Assembly (NCBI GenBank): GCA_965240325.2
Contig: OZ251229.1
Span: forward strand, 2,418,001-2,482,000
Origin: Rebecca billardiae RCC1528
Taxonomy: Eukaryota; Haptophyta
Direction: 5' to 3'
Length of the DNA: 64,000 bases
Shown here: positions 1 through 9,569 of the stretch, piece after piece
Numbering within the stretch: position 1 is the stretch's first letter
Layout of the letters: each line of letters begins with the position of its first letter
Notes under the pieces: generated by a model
The model's input: only the letters and a program-made list of their open reading frames with translations
Database searches by the model: none
Told to the model about the DNA's origin: nothing
Translations under genes and position numbers: made by a program

Positions 1-1487
1 GTCAGCGCGGGGGCGCGCGTCGCGAGCGCGAGCTCGAGCGCGTGCGCGACCAGCGCCTGCAGCGTCTGCACCGCCGCGGGAGGCGCGTGCGCGCGCAGCT
101 GCTCGTACCCCGCCGGGTCCTCGAGCAGCAGCACGTCGTACAGGAAGCGCGCGGGGAGGAGGCCGCGGCCGTCGGCGCGGGAGGTGGCGGCGTGGCGCAG
201 CGCGCGCGCCGCCGCGGCGTCCGAGAGCGCGCCGAGCCCCTCGCCGCGTGCGGCGAGCGCCTGCGCCTGACCAAACTCGGCGGGCGCGGCCGAGGGGGGC
301 GCGGCCGCGAGCGCTGCCGTGTGCGCCGCGAGCACGGCGGGCGCGTGCGCCGGCTCGAGCGCACGCAGCCGGTCGAGCAGCATGGCCATGAGGCGCAGCT
401 CGCCGTGCTCGGCATCTTCGCTCGCCGCGGCCTCGGCCTCGGCCACACCGACGGTGGCCTCGGCCACCGCCGCAAGCTGCTGCGGCGGTGCGCTCGGGCG
501 CGCGCGGCCGGCCTGCTCGGCCGTGCGCGGCGCGTGCGTCGACGCTCGCGCCGCCGCCTCTGCCGGCGGCGGTGGCGCCAGCGCCACAGCGGGCTCGGAG
601 GCGGCGAGCGCCGGTGCGTGGCGCGGCGGCAGTGCTGGCTCGGCCGCGTCGGCGCGCAGCGCCACCGCGCAGCCGGGCGCGTCCCCGTGGCGGAGCGAGG
701 CGCCGAGAGCGCCCGCAGCGGCGGCCGCGATCGCCTGCGCGGCCGAGCGCAGAGCGTCTGCGCACAGCGCCTGCGCCGCGCCGTCGGCGCGGGCCGAGGG
801 GGCGCACGCGAGGCGCGGCGCTGGCGCGGAGCGCTCCGGCGCGCCGCCCTCTGCCCCCGCCTCGTCCAGCGTGAGCGCCCGGACCGCCGCGTCCATCCGG
901 AGAGCGCCCAGCCCGAGCTGCAGCTGCCGGCTCAGCACGGCCGCAGAGTGCTCCGCCCACGCGGCGGTGGCGCCGTCGAGGGAGGCGGCGTGCGCCTCGC
1001 TCGTCGCGGCGTCCTGCGCGCGCAGCGCCTCGCGCACCCGCTCGCGCGTCAGCTCGTCCGCCTCCGCCAGCTTGCGCTCCTCCGCCACGCGGCGCTGCGC
1101 CTCGGAGCGCGAGGCGGCCGCGCGCATCTCCGCCTCAAACGACTCGGCGGAGCGCGCACGCCTCGCCGCGAGGAAGCGTGCTCGGTGGCGGGCGAGCTCG
1201 GCGTACCACTGCTCGGTGGCATCCTCCACGCGCTCCACGTACGCCGCGCGCGCGCGCTCGAGCTCTGCCGCGGCCGGCTCCTGGCCGCGCGGTGGCGGCG
1301 CGGCGCGCGGCGTGCGCAGCAGAGCGTTCCGCTCCTTCTTCTCCGGAAGCTCGTTGCCCAGCACGGCAAGCGCGGCGCGAAGCCGCTGCACGCGCACCTG
1401 ACCGACGCGCCCCTCGCGCTCGGCACGCGCGAGCGCTGCCTCCTCCGCCACCCGCACCTGCTGCTGCACGTGCGCCAAGGCCGCCAT
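1..1487 (-). CDS. Coiled-coil protein, unknown function (partial, 3' end outside window)
   Basis: A single reading frame is open from an ATG at 1487 to the left edge of the window (about 495 codons), so the protein is C-terminally incomplete. The first 170 residues are a charged, alanine-rich helix with heptad-like spacing (it begins MAALAHVQQQVRVAEEA), typical of a coiled coil. A low-complexity Ala/Pro-rich linker follows. A more ordered helical segment near the visible end contains LLPARFLYDVLLLEDPAG. I do not recognise a family; MICOS/mitofilin-type proteins share a coiled coil but I see no mitofilin signature. The start was chosen because the coiled coil begins at once and because it lies 114 bp from the divergent start of the RING-CH gene. 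The opposite strand is also open here, but its translation is Arg-rich and repetitive, as expected of a shadow frame. Confidence 0.6.
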   Translation of the reverse strand, partial: MAALAHVQQQVRVAEEAALARAEREGRVGQVRVQRLRAALAVLGNELPEKKERNALLRTPRAAPPPRGQEPAAAELERARAAYVERVEDATEQWYAELARHRARFLAARRARSAESFEAEMRAAASRSEAQRRVAEERKLAEADELTRERVREALRAQDAATSEAHAASLDGATAAWAEHSAAVLSRQLQLGLGALRMDAAVRALTLDEAGAEGGAPERSAPAPRLACAPSARADGAAQALCADALRSAAQAIAAAAAGALGASLRHGDAPGCAVALRADAAEPALPPRHAPALAASEPAVALAPPPPAEAAARASTHAPRTAEQAGRARPSAPPQQLAAVAEATVGVAEAEAAASEDAEHGELRLMAMLLDRLRALEPAHAPAVLAAHTAALAAAPPSAAPAEFGQAQALAARGEGLGALSDAAAARALRHAATSRADGRGLLPARFLYDVLLLEDPAGYEQLRAHAPPAAVQTLQALVAHALELALATRAPAL

Positions 1488-1601
1488 CCCTGCCACTTGA
1501 AATGTGCGCCGCCGCAAGCTGGCCAGGGCGGGGCGGGCCAACGGGTGCGCAGCGACCGGACGCACGGCAAAGGATCTCCTGCAAAGTGCCGCGGAATAAG
1601 C
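1488..1601. promoter_or_regulatory. Short divergent intergenic region (shared promoter candidate)
   Basis: These 114 bp separate the ATGs of the minus-strand coiled-coil gene and the plus-strand RING-CH gene. No clear TATA box is visible. The arrangement implies a shared bidirectional promoter, which is inference only. Confidence 0.4.
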
Positions 1602-2957
1602 ATGGCGGAGGAGCACGGCCATTGGGCGCCACCATGTCGGTACTGCGGCTCGATCGAGCCACCGGCTCGGCGCGTGTGCGAGTGCCCCCACATGGCGCAC
1701 GTGGAGTGTGTCATGCGCCGTCGCGCGTTCGCGCTCGAGGAGTTCCTCCTCCACGGTCACCGGAAAGGGCGGGATTGCTTCGAGCGGTGCGAGATGTGCT
1801 TTGAGCGGTACACGCTGCCGCCAGGGGCGCACATGAGCTGGGGCCCGCGCAGGCTGCCGTACGCATGGGCGATGGTCAGTCTTGCGTGGCTCGTCGACGC
1901 GCTTGTGCTGCTGCTCACTCTCGAGTGTGTTGGCGTGGCAGTGCTGTACGGCACGCGTGCCGCGCTCGCCCTCGCCGTGTTTGAGTGGGCGGACCGCGAC
2001 GGCTCGGGCGAGCTGAGCGTCGCCGAGGCGGTGGGCCTGGCCAACGCCACAGGCGATGTCGCAGGCGCCGAGGCGCTTCCGCGGGTCATCGCCGTGATCC
2101 CGCCCGTGGGCAAGCCGCACATCTCGCGCTGGGGCCTGTTTGTCACTTACTGCGATTGGATCCCCACCACACTCGCGCAGGACGCGCTAGCACTCGGCGT
2201 GCTCGCGCCCGCGCGGGGCGAGCGTGCCGCTTCGCTGGGGCTGTGCGCCGAGCAGCTGGTTGTGACGAGCATGCCGGCGTGCTGCGCGCGGCTGATCGCA
2301 GCCGGCGTCGCGGCCATGCTCGCGCTGAACGCGCTGTGCGCGCGCGCGTACGTGAGGCGAGTGCGCCACGCGTGCGCGCGCGTGCTGTGCTCGGGGCTGT
2401 GCAATCTGCACGCTGCGCGCCTCGGCCTCGTCGTCCCGTCGCGCAACTTCTGGGCCGCCGTCTTCGCGGAAAGCACGCCGGTGCCGAGGCCGAATGCGGC
2501 CCTCTTCGCCATCATGGCGAGTGCGCACGCGCAGTGGGCGATCGCTGGCGGCGCATGGCTCGTGAGTGGCGTGCTGCTGCAACCGCGACTGCTGCTCGCG
2601 AGGGCAGCGCCGGTGGGGATGGCACAGCTGCTCAACCCACTGCTGGCGCGCGTGCACGGTGGCTGCGCGCTCGACTCCAAAACGGCCACTGCTCGCACGG
2701 CCACAGCCCAGTCCTCGCCTTTCTCACTGGGACCAGTCAGCACGTGTGCGGTGGCGGGCCTGGTCGACCTCCTGCTGATCCCTGTGGCCCGATCGATCTC
2801 GTCGGGGCGTCGCCGCGCAGCGCGAGGTAGTGCCCATCACTACGACGCCGACGCCCTGGCACCGCCCGCCTGTCCAATCTTACGACGTGGCGTCATGCGC
2901 GGCGACCGACTGGCTCGCGCCGGCGTGACGGCGGAGTACGACCATGGCGCGAATTAG
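1602..2957 (+). CDS. Membrane RING-CH (MARCH-type) E3 ligase-like protein with EF-hand loop
   Basis: A 451-residue protein starting at ATG 1602. Residues about 12-65 hold a RING-CH-like zinc-binding pattern: CRYC, then CEC, then HVEC, then CEMC. This matches the Cys4-His-Cys3 order of RINGv domains, which recruit E2 enzymes and ubiquitinate membrane proteins. Hydrophobic segments follow, the first around residues 85-125 and more in the C-terminal half, as in MARCH ligases. Between membrane segments lies DRDGSGELSVAE (about residue 130), a textbook EF-hand loop with acidic or polar residues at positions 1, 3, 5, 7 and 12. Family knowledge suggests an E3 ligase of an endomembrane; the calcium link is inference. 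The same frame stays open upstream to about position 42, but that stretch is Arg-rich shadow of the minus-strand gene, so the internal ATG was chosen. The Arg/Ala-rich C-terminal 50 residues may be unstructured or mis-extended. Confidence 0.7.
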   Translation: MAEEHGHWAPPCRYCGSIEPPARRVCECPHMAHVECVMRRRAFALEEFLLHGHRKGRDCFERCEMCFERYTLPPGAHMSWGPRRLPYAWAMVSLAWLVDALVLLLTLECVGVAVLYGTRAALALAVFEWADRDGSGELSVAEAVGLANATGDVAGAEALPRVIAVIPPVGKPHISRWGLFVTYCDWIPTTLAQDALALGVLAPARGERAASLGLCAEQLVVTSMPACCARLIAAGVAAMLALNALCARAYVRRVRHACARVLCSGLCNLHAARLGLVVPSRNFWAAVFAESTPVPRPNAALFAIMASAHAQWAIAGGAWLVSGVLLQPRLLLARAAPVGMAQLLNPLLARVHGGCALDSKTATARTATAQSSPFSLGPVSTCAVAGLVDLLLIPVARSISSGRRRAARGSAHHYDADALAPPACPILRRGVMRGDRLARAGVTAEYDHGAN

Positions 2958-3189
2958 CCGCTAAGCGCATCGTCACGTGGCGGTGGAGGCGGGCTGCTCT
3001 TCTTCCGACGAGTTATTCCGGACGCTCAGTCGTCGTATAGTAGCTGCTCAACGGTCGTATTCTAATAGCGTAGTACGTTCACGTAGCAGCCAGCTCCGTC
3101 TTGACCGTAGACGCGACCGGACTCGACGACCTGCATCAGTGCATGCGGCTGGCACCGCATCTGGCGTCGCATCAGATATATATATATAT
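2958..3189. other. Intergenic, ends in a TA microsatellite
   Basis: Short spacer with no recognisable gene. Its last 16 bases are an alternating TA run directly abutting the first base of repeat cluster 1, and look like the insertion target. Confidence 0.6.
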
Positions 3190-3279
3190 GTCTAGCCACT
3201 CCGCCATGCCCGGCTCGTACAAGGCGTCGGGTACGAATGGACTCTGGAGCTGGATGGTCGCGGCGCGCGGCGTCGTGGA
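3190..3279 (+). repeat. TA-targeting repeat family: forward left-end fragment
   Basis: Ninety bases identical to the left end of the full units at 59767 and 60554 (starts GTCTAGCCACTCCGCC). It stops abruptly at GTCGTGGA and is fused to an inverted unit. It is also the reverse complement of 3885-3973, so the next unit is flanked by 90-bp inverted repeats. Confidence 0.85.
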
Positions 3280-3280
3280 A

Positions 3281-3973
3281 CTTCGCTCTCGGGGGCGCCA
3301 TGGGGCTGCTCACGACGAAGGCGCCGAGCTGGGCAAGGGAATCGCCTGCATCGAGCACTGCCGGGTGCACTCTCCGCTGCAGGAGGTGCACCGCAGTCGC
3401 GCAGCCCCTCTGCTCGGTAAGGTCGCTGGCTGTCTGTGTGGCCCGGCTCCCCGCCTGATCGTTCGGCGGCGCGACGACATCATCTACTGTCTTCGCCGCG
3501 TCGCCCCTCATGCAATATGGTCTCCTGCTCTCGCCGCTGTCGCGTCAACCCGCACGCTTCATCGTTTGAGATACGCGCTCGCCTCGCGCCCGTGCGTCGC
3601 GCGGGTGCGGCGCACTCTGACGCGTGTCTGCTCGCCGCGCGTCGCGATCGATCGTGCGCGCGCGGCCGCGCAGTCCTCGTCTCTTCTATTTCTAAACGGG
3701 ATTCATCAACGACTACTTGGACGCCCGCTCCAACTTATAAACGGGACTCGCGGGCGCCCTCTCGACCTCGGGCAGCAGCTCAACCGCCACGCCGCTGCCA
3801 GCGCCCGCTGTCGTTCGTTGCTCAAATCCCAACATAGCTAACCTGATCGTTCCATGATTGATCATTGTGGTCTGTCTATCTACTCCACGACGCCGCGCGC
3901 CGCGACCATCCAGCTCCAGAGTCCATTCGTACCCGACGCCTTGTACGAGCCGGGCATGGCGGAGTGGCTAGAC
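3281..3973 (-). repeat. TA-targeting repeat family: long-core unit, inverted, right end truncated
   Basis: Reverse-orientation copy of the long-core unit seen at 60554-61425, lacking roughly its last 175 bases. It carries the long-core module (3568-3750), which includes a pair of near-identical GGGATTCAT/GGGACTCGC-type joints and AT-rich stretches, where the short-core unit has a different sequence. Its left-end terminus at 3973 abuts the right end of the next unit exactly. Confidence 0.85.
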
Positions 3974-4624
3974 GTGGCGTTATAGGGAACCTATAACTGA
4001 GTGTCTATGAGCGACGCCAAGAATCCGGCTCGCACGGCATTCCTGCGTTGTCCTGTGCGCACCGCCGCGCGCAGGAGTCCTGGTGCGCTGCCAATCTGGC
4101 CCACAGCGGCGCACCCGCAGGACTCGGTTGGTTACCGCTCACATCGGATCGATCAGGCTTCGCTCTCGGGGGCGCCATGGGGCTGCTCACGACGAAGGCG
4201 CCGAGCTGGGCAAGGGAATCGCCTGCATCGAGCACTGCCGGGTGCACTCTCCGCTGCAGGAGGTGCACCGCAGTCGCGCAGCCCCTCTGCTCGGTAAGGT
4301 CGCTGGCTGTCTGTGTGGCCCGGCTCCCCGCCTGATCGTTCGGCGGCGCGACGACATCATCTACTGTCTTCGCCGCGTCGCCCCTCATGCAATATGGTCT
4401 CCTGCTCTCGCCGCTGTCGCGTCAACCCGCACGCTTCATCGTTTGCCCGCCCGCCCACCCTCGGCCTCTGGCGGATATGGAAGCGCACTGCAGTGTCAGC
4501 GAGCCATCAGCCTTAATCGACCTTGCTCAGTGACTGACGACTCGCGGGCGCCCTCTCGACCTCGGGCAGCAGCTCAACCGCCACGCCGCTGCCAGCGCCC
4601 GCTGTCGTTCGTTGCTCAAATCCC
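3974..4624 (-). repeat. TA-targeting repeat family: short-core unit, inverted (left arm of palindrome)
   Basis: Reverse-orientation short-core unit with an intact right end (GTGGC, then the GTTATAGG-GAA-CCTATAAC hairpin at 3979-3997). It is truncated inside the unit at about 4624, where it meets its own forward copy. It pairs with 4625-5263 over about 640 bp with no difference that I could find away from the centre. Confidence 0.9.
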
Positions 4625-5263
4625 ACGAACGACAGCGGGCGCTGGCAGCGGCGTGGCGGTTGAGCTGCTGCCCGAGGTCGAGAGGGCGCCCGCGAGTCGT
4701 CAGTCACTGAGCAAGGTCGATTAAGGCTGATGGCTCGCTGACACTGCAGTGCGCTTCCATATCCGCCAGAGGCCGAGGGTGGGCGGGCGGGCAAACGATG
4801 AAGCGTGCGGGTTGACGCGACAGCGGCGAGAGCAGGAGACCATATTGCATGAGGGGCGACGCGGCGAAGACAGTAGATGATGTCGTCGCGCCGCCGAACG
4901 ATCAGGCGGGGAGCCGGGCCACACAGACAGCCAGCGACCTTACCGAGCAGAGGGGCTGCGCGACTGCGGTGCACCTCCTGCAGCGGAGAGTGCACCCGGC
5001 AGTGCTCGATGCAGGCGATTCCCTTGCCCAGCTCGGCGCCTTCGTCGTGAGCAGCCCCATGGCGCCCCCGAGAGCGAAGCCTGATCGATCCGATGTGAGC
5101 GGTAACCAACCGAGTCCTGCGGGTGCGCCGCTGTGGGCCAGATTGGCAGCGCACCAGGACTCCTGCGCGCGGCGGTGCGCACAGGACAACGCAGGAATGC
5201 CGTGCGAGCCGGATTCTTGGCGTCGCTCATAGACACTCAGTTATAGGTTCCCTATAACGCCAC
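4625..5263 (+). repeat. TA-targeting repeat family: short-core unit, forward (right arm of palindrome)
   Basis: Forward copy of the short-core unit, missing its first ~150 bases, with an intact right end (hairpin 5240-5258, then GCCAC at 5259-5263). It is followed at once by an ATATATAT stretch. Together with 3974-4612 it forms a palindrome centred on 4618.5 with a 12-nt spacer (4613-4624). Confidence 0.9.
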
Positions 5264-5568
5264 ATATATATAGCAGGATGACTGGCGCCTATCGAGTGAC
5301 TCCCAAGCAGTCCGAGCTGTCAGGTCAGCCTCGGGCTTAATGAGCTCATGAGGACAAGACTCATGAGCTCGGGGTAGCTAGTCGTAGCCAGCTACTTACT
5401 CGCCGTAGCCAGGCGTAGGGCGCGTAGCCTCGGGCTTGCGGGCGCAGGCCTCGCGACCGAGTCGCCGATCTCGGATCCGACGGCCCGAGTCGGAGACGCG
5501 ATAACGCCTTGCACGGGATCGATGATCACTGCGTCTGCTGGTCTGGTGCGTGTGTCGCTCCTCGCTCA
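5264..5568. other. Intergenic with an 11-bp perfect hairpin
   Basis: About 300 bases with no gene. At 5342-5370 there is an 11-bp perfect inverted repeat (GAGCTCATGAG / CTCATGAGCTC) with a 7-nt loop. It could lie in the 3' UTR or termination region of the minus-strand LamG gene, but that is inference. The flanking sequence contains several CGTAGCC-type short repeats. Confidence 0.5.
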
Positions 5569-8500
5569 TCACGAGACTTCTTGGCAGTAGCAGAACTCGT
5601 CGCCACCCGGCACGCCACCGAAGAGCAGCTCACGCTTGTGCGCGGCACCGGCATGCGCTGATGCTCGGCGTTTGCGCCGGATGTAGGAGGAGACGCAGAC
5701 GCAGTCGAGGGGCCCCCTGCACGCGATGACGCACGGCGGGCCAGGGGCAGGTTGCGCGCCGAGAAATGAGCCGCGTGCCATCGGGCGAGCAAGGTGGAGG
5801 GAGGGGGCGCGGTGCGCTGCGCGTGTCGGCCTCGCTGGCGGGCGCAGTCCCGTGCGCAGTCGCGCACCTGGACTCTGTGCCGCACGGGTCGCACACGCCG
5901 TACACGCTGGGATCAGTCTGATCGCAGATGCCGCCATCCTCGATGATCACGTACTCAGTCGGCCGCACGCACGGCGGCGGCGGCGGCGGCGGCGGCGATG
6001 GCGGCGACGGCGGCGGTGGCGGCGGCGGAGGCGAAGGTGGCGGCGTGACTGCTCGCGTGCACGCGCACGTGTACGCGGGAGGGAGGGCTCGTGGCGTGAG
6101 CGCGTCGCGATGGCTCGCGGCGCTGCGCGGCGGAGGCGCCGCGGGCGCAGGGCGCATCGGTCGCGCGCGTGTCGCACCGAGGCAGTCCCCAAAGTGCACG
6201 TCGTCGATCGCGATGTCGCCCGAGAAGTCGCTCCCCACCACGCCCTCGATGCGCACCGCCTGCATGCCGGTGAGGCCAAAGTCGCTGAGGCAGATGTGCG
6301 TCCACACCCACCGGTCGCCCTCGTCCTCGCTCGCCGAGAAGAGGAGCCCGTCCTCGGACGCGTTGTGCGAGGTGTTGGCGTACACGTTGAGCGTGCCCAC
6401 GTGCAGCCCCGTCATGTGCCGCCAGAACGTCATGCCCGGCGTGGCGCTCGCGTTCACCGCGGGCGAGTCCAGGCACGCCCTGTCGCCCTGCGCGCGTGTC
6501 CACGTGCTCTCGATGAAGATGTAGTAGCCCTCGGAGGGCGAGGGCACGTGCACGACCGGGTCGGTCCAGTTGGTCGAGTGGTCGACCGACGGGCCCGTGA
6601 ACGCCGACGGCGTCTCGCCCTGGTTCATCGTCCAGCGGAACTCGCAGCCGCCGTGCGTCCAGTCGCACAGCTCCACCGGGTGCTCGTCCTCAAACGCGCA
6701 CCACGCGGTCGGCGGCGAGCTCGGCGGCGGCGAGGGTGGCGGGCTCGGCGGGGGCGGGCTCGGTGGAGGCGCCGGCGGCGGCGAGGGCGGCGGCGAGGGC
6801 GGTGAGGGCGGCGGCGAGGGCGGCGGCGGCGAGGGCGGTGGCGAGGGCGGCGGCGAGGGCGGCGGCGTGGGCGGCGGTGGCGGCGGCGAGCTCGGCGGCG
6901 GTGGACTTGGTGGCGGCGACGGAGGGGACGAGGGCGGCGGCGAGGGCGGCGGCGATGGTGGCGGCGGGCTGGGCGGTGGGCTGGGCGGCGGCGTGGGCGG
7001 CGGGCTGGGGGGCGGCGAGGGCGGCGGCGGCGAGGGCGGCGGCGAGGGCGGCGGCGAGGGCGGCGGCGATGGTGGCGGCGCTGGCGGTGGCGAAGGCGGC
7101 GGCGACGGTGGCGGGCTGGGCGGCGGCGCGGGCGGCGGGCTGGGCGGCGGCGAGGGCGGCGGCGAGGGCGGCGGCGAAGGCGGCGGCGAGGGCGGCGGGC
7201 TGGGCGGCGGGCTGGGCGGGCTCGGTGGCGGGCTCGGAGGAGGCTGGGGCGGCGGCGAGGGCGGCGGCGAGGGCGGGCTGGGCGGCGGGTGTGGCTCCGG
7301 TGGCGGCGGGCTGGGCGGCGGCTGGGGCGGTGGCGACGGAGGAGGAATCGGCGGCGGGGGGCTTGGTGGCGATGGGGGTGGCGACGGCGGCGGCTCTGGC
7401 GGTGGCGATGGCGGCGGCGATGGTGGCGGGCTCGGCGGCGGTGGGCTTGGCGGCGGCGCGGGTGGCGGGCTCGGTGGCGGGAGTGGCGGCGGCGGGCTCG
7501 GCGGCGGGAGTGGCGGCGGCGGGCTCGGCGGCGGGCTCGGCGGCGGGCTCGGCGGGGGGAGCGGCGGCGGCGACGGCGGCGGCGACGGCGGCGGCGGCGA
7601 CGGCGGCGGCGATGGCGGCGGTGGCGATGGCGGTGGCTCCGGTGGCGGGTTTGGCGGTGGGCTCGGCGGCTTGGGCGTTGGCGGTGGCGGCGACGGCGGC
7701 GGGGATGGCGGCGGCGTCGGCGGCGGCGGGCTTGGCGGCGGGCTTGGCGGCTGCGGAGGTGGCGGCGGGGATGGTGGCGGGCTCGGCGGCGGCGGGCTCG
7801 GCGGCGGCGTCGGCGGCGGGCGCGGCGCGTGGTAGAAGAGCAGATCCTGCGCCGGGCTCCCGCCGTTGTACAGCTCGGCGACCGAGCCCTCGCCGCTGGT
7901 GGAGCAGCAGTCGAGCACGCCGTAGAAGAAGCCAATGTCGTCCAGGTACCCGTTGAAGCCCTCCGACGAGTAGAACCTGCCGGTGCCCATCAGCAGCACG
8001 CCGTCCGTGCCGGTGATGAGCGAGTCGATGTCGAGCGTCTGGTCCTCCACGCCGTTCAGGTACAGCTTCATGCGGTACCCGTTGTACGTGACGGCGACGT
8101 GGTACCACGTGTCGAGCACGTACGTGCTCGTGCTCGTGAGCGTGAACCCCTTGAGCTGCACCTCGACCAGCCCGCCCGACGCCAGCCCGATCTCGAAGAT
8201 CGACTTGTCCGGGATGCCGACGAACGTCGTCGCGCCGTACGACACGAGGCCCTTCGCCTCGAGCGTGCCGGTCTGCTGGAACCACAGGCTCACCGAGCGC
8301 GGCGTGTCGCCGACGATGTCGAGCGGCACGCTCGCCTCGAGGTGCTGGTCGGCCGTGTCGAAGAGGCAGATCGCCTGGTCGAGCGCGGTCAGCGTGTTGG
8401 CGATGTACGTCACCTGGCTCCCGACGAGCGTGCCGTTGTACAGCGTGGCGCTGTTGTTGCTCCACTGGTCGTCGGTGTTGCCGTTCATGTTGTACGCGTG

Positions 8501-9537
8501 CTTGACCTCGGCGGGCGGCGGCGGCGGCGGCGAGGGCGGCGGCGAGCTCGGCGGCGGGCTCGGCGGCGGGCTCGGCGGCGGGCTCGGCGGCGGGCTCGGC
8601 GGCGGGCTCGGCGGCGAGCTCGGCGGCGGCGGGCTCGGCGGCGGGCTCGGCGGCGGGCTCGGCGGCGGGCTCGGCGGCGGGCTCGGCGGCGGGCTCGGCG
8701 GCGGCGGGCTCGGTGGCGGGCTCGGCGGCGGCATCGGCGGCGGAGGCGAGAGCGAGCCGCCGGCCAGGTTGATGTCGGACGCCTGGTTGGTGACGATCGT
8801 GCTCACCTGCGCGCCGCTGAGCATGTTGGTGTACAGGCCCAGGTCGTCCACGTCGCCCGCGTAGCTGTTGTAGAAGGACGTGATCGAGTTGCAGACGCGC
8901 AGCGCCGACGAGGCCGTGTTGAGGGCGCCGCCCGAGATCGCCACCGGGTTGGACGCGTACGCCGTGCCGTCCAGGTACATGTACACGCTCGTCGCGCCGT
9001 CGTACGCGAACGCGGCGTGGTGCCACGTGCTCGTCGAGATCCCCGGGCCGCAGTCGATGTTGGTCGAGCCGCTGAAGAGGCAGATCTTGGCGCCGCCCGA
9101 GAGGGACACGAGCACGTCGAACACCTGGTCCTCCGAGTTGGCCGAGTCGCCGTACGAGACGATCGAGTTGGTGCCCGAGCCGGTGTACTTGAACCAGAGC
9201 ACGACCGTGCGCAGCCCCGCGCCGGTCAGCCCCGCGTCCACGGCGCCCGACGACTGCAGGTAGCCCGACGACGCGCACGTGAGCGCGGTGCCGACCTGGC
9301 CGCCGCCCTGCGTGCCGAGCGCGGCGGAGCCCGTCGCGGCGAGCGTGAGGCTGCCGACGGCGTCCTCCGTGGCGCTCGTGTCGAACTTGAAGTGGTTGAT
9401 GAGCGTGGCCGGGTCGGGCGGCGGCGGCGAGGGCGGCGGCGGGCTGGGCGGCGGGCTGGGCGGCGGGCTGGGCGGCGGGCTGGGCGGCGGGCTGGGCGGC
9501 GAGGCGGGCGGCGGGCTGGGCGGCGGGCTGGGCGGCG

Positions 9538-9569
<32 letters not shown>

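Noticed and set aside
42-1601. Long plus-strand open frame upstream of the RING-CH start
   Set aside because: Arg-rich, repetitive translation antisense to a better minus-strand coiled-coil frame; the RING domain begins right after the internal ATG.
3281-5236. Protein genes inside the repeat units (frames of 95-213 codons)
   Set aside because: Several frames are open on both strands at once, they end at module boundaries, and none resembles a known family.
5342-5370. Hammerhead ribozyme or bacterial-type terminator
   Set aside because: The hairpin lacks the CUGAnGA and GAAA cores of a hammerhead and has no U-tract; this is eukaryotic DNA.
6716-7838. Possible CRISPR or satellite array
   Set aside because: The repetition is codon-level SPPP coding on the minus strand, irregular in spacing and in frame between LamG and MAM domains; there are no spacers.
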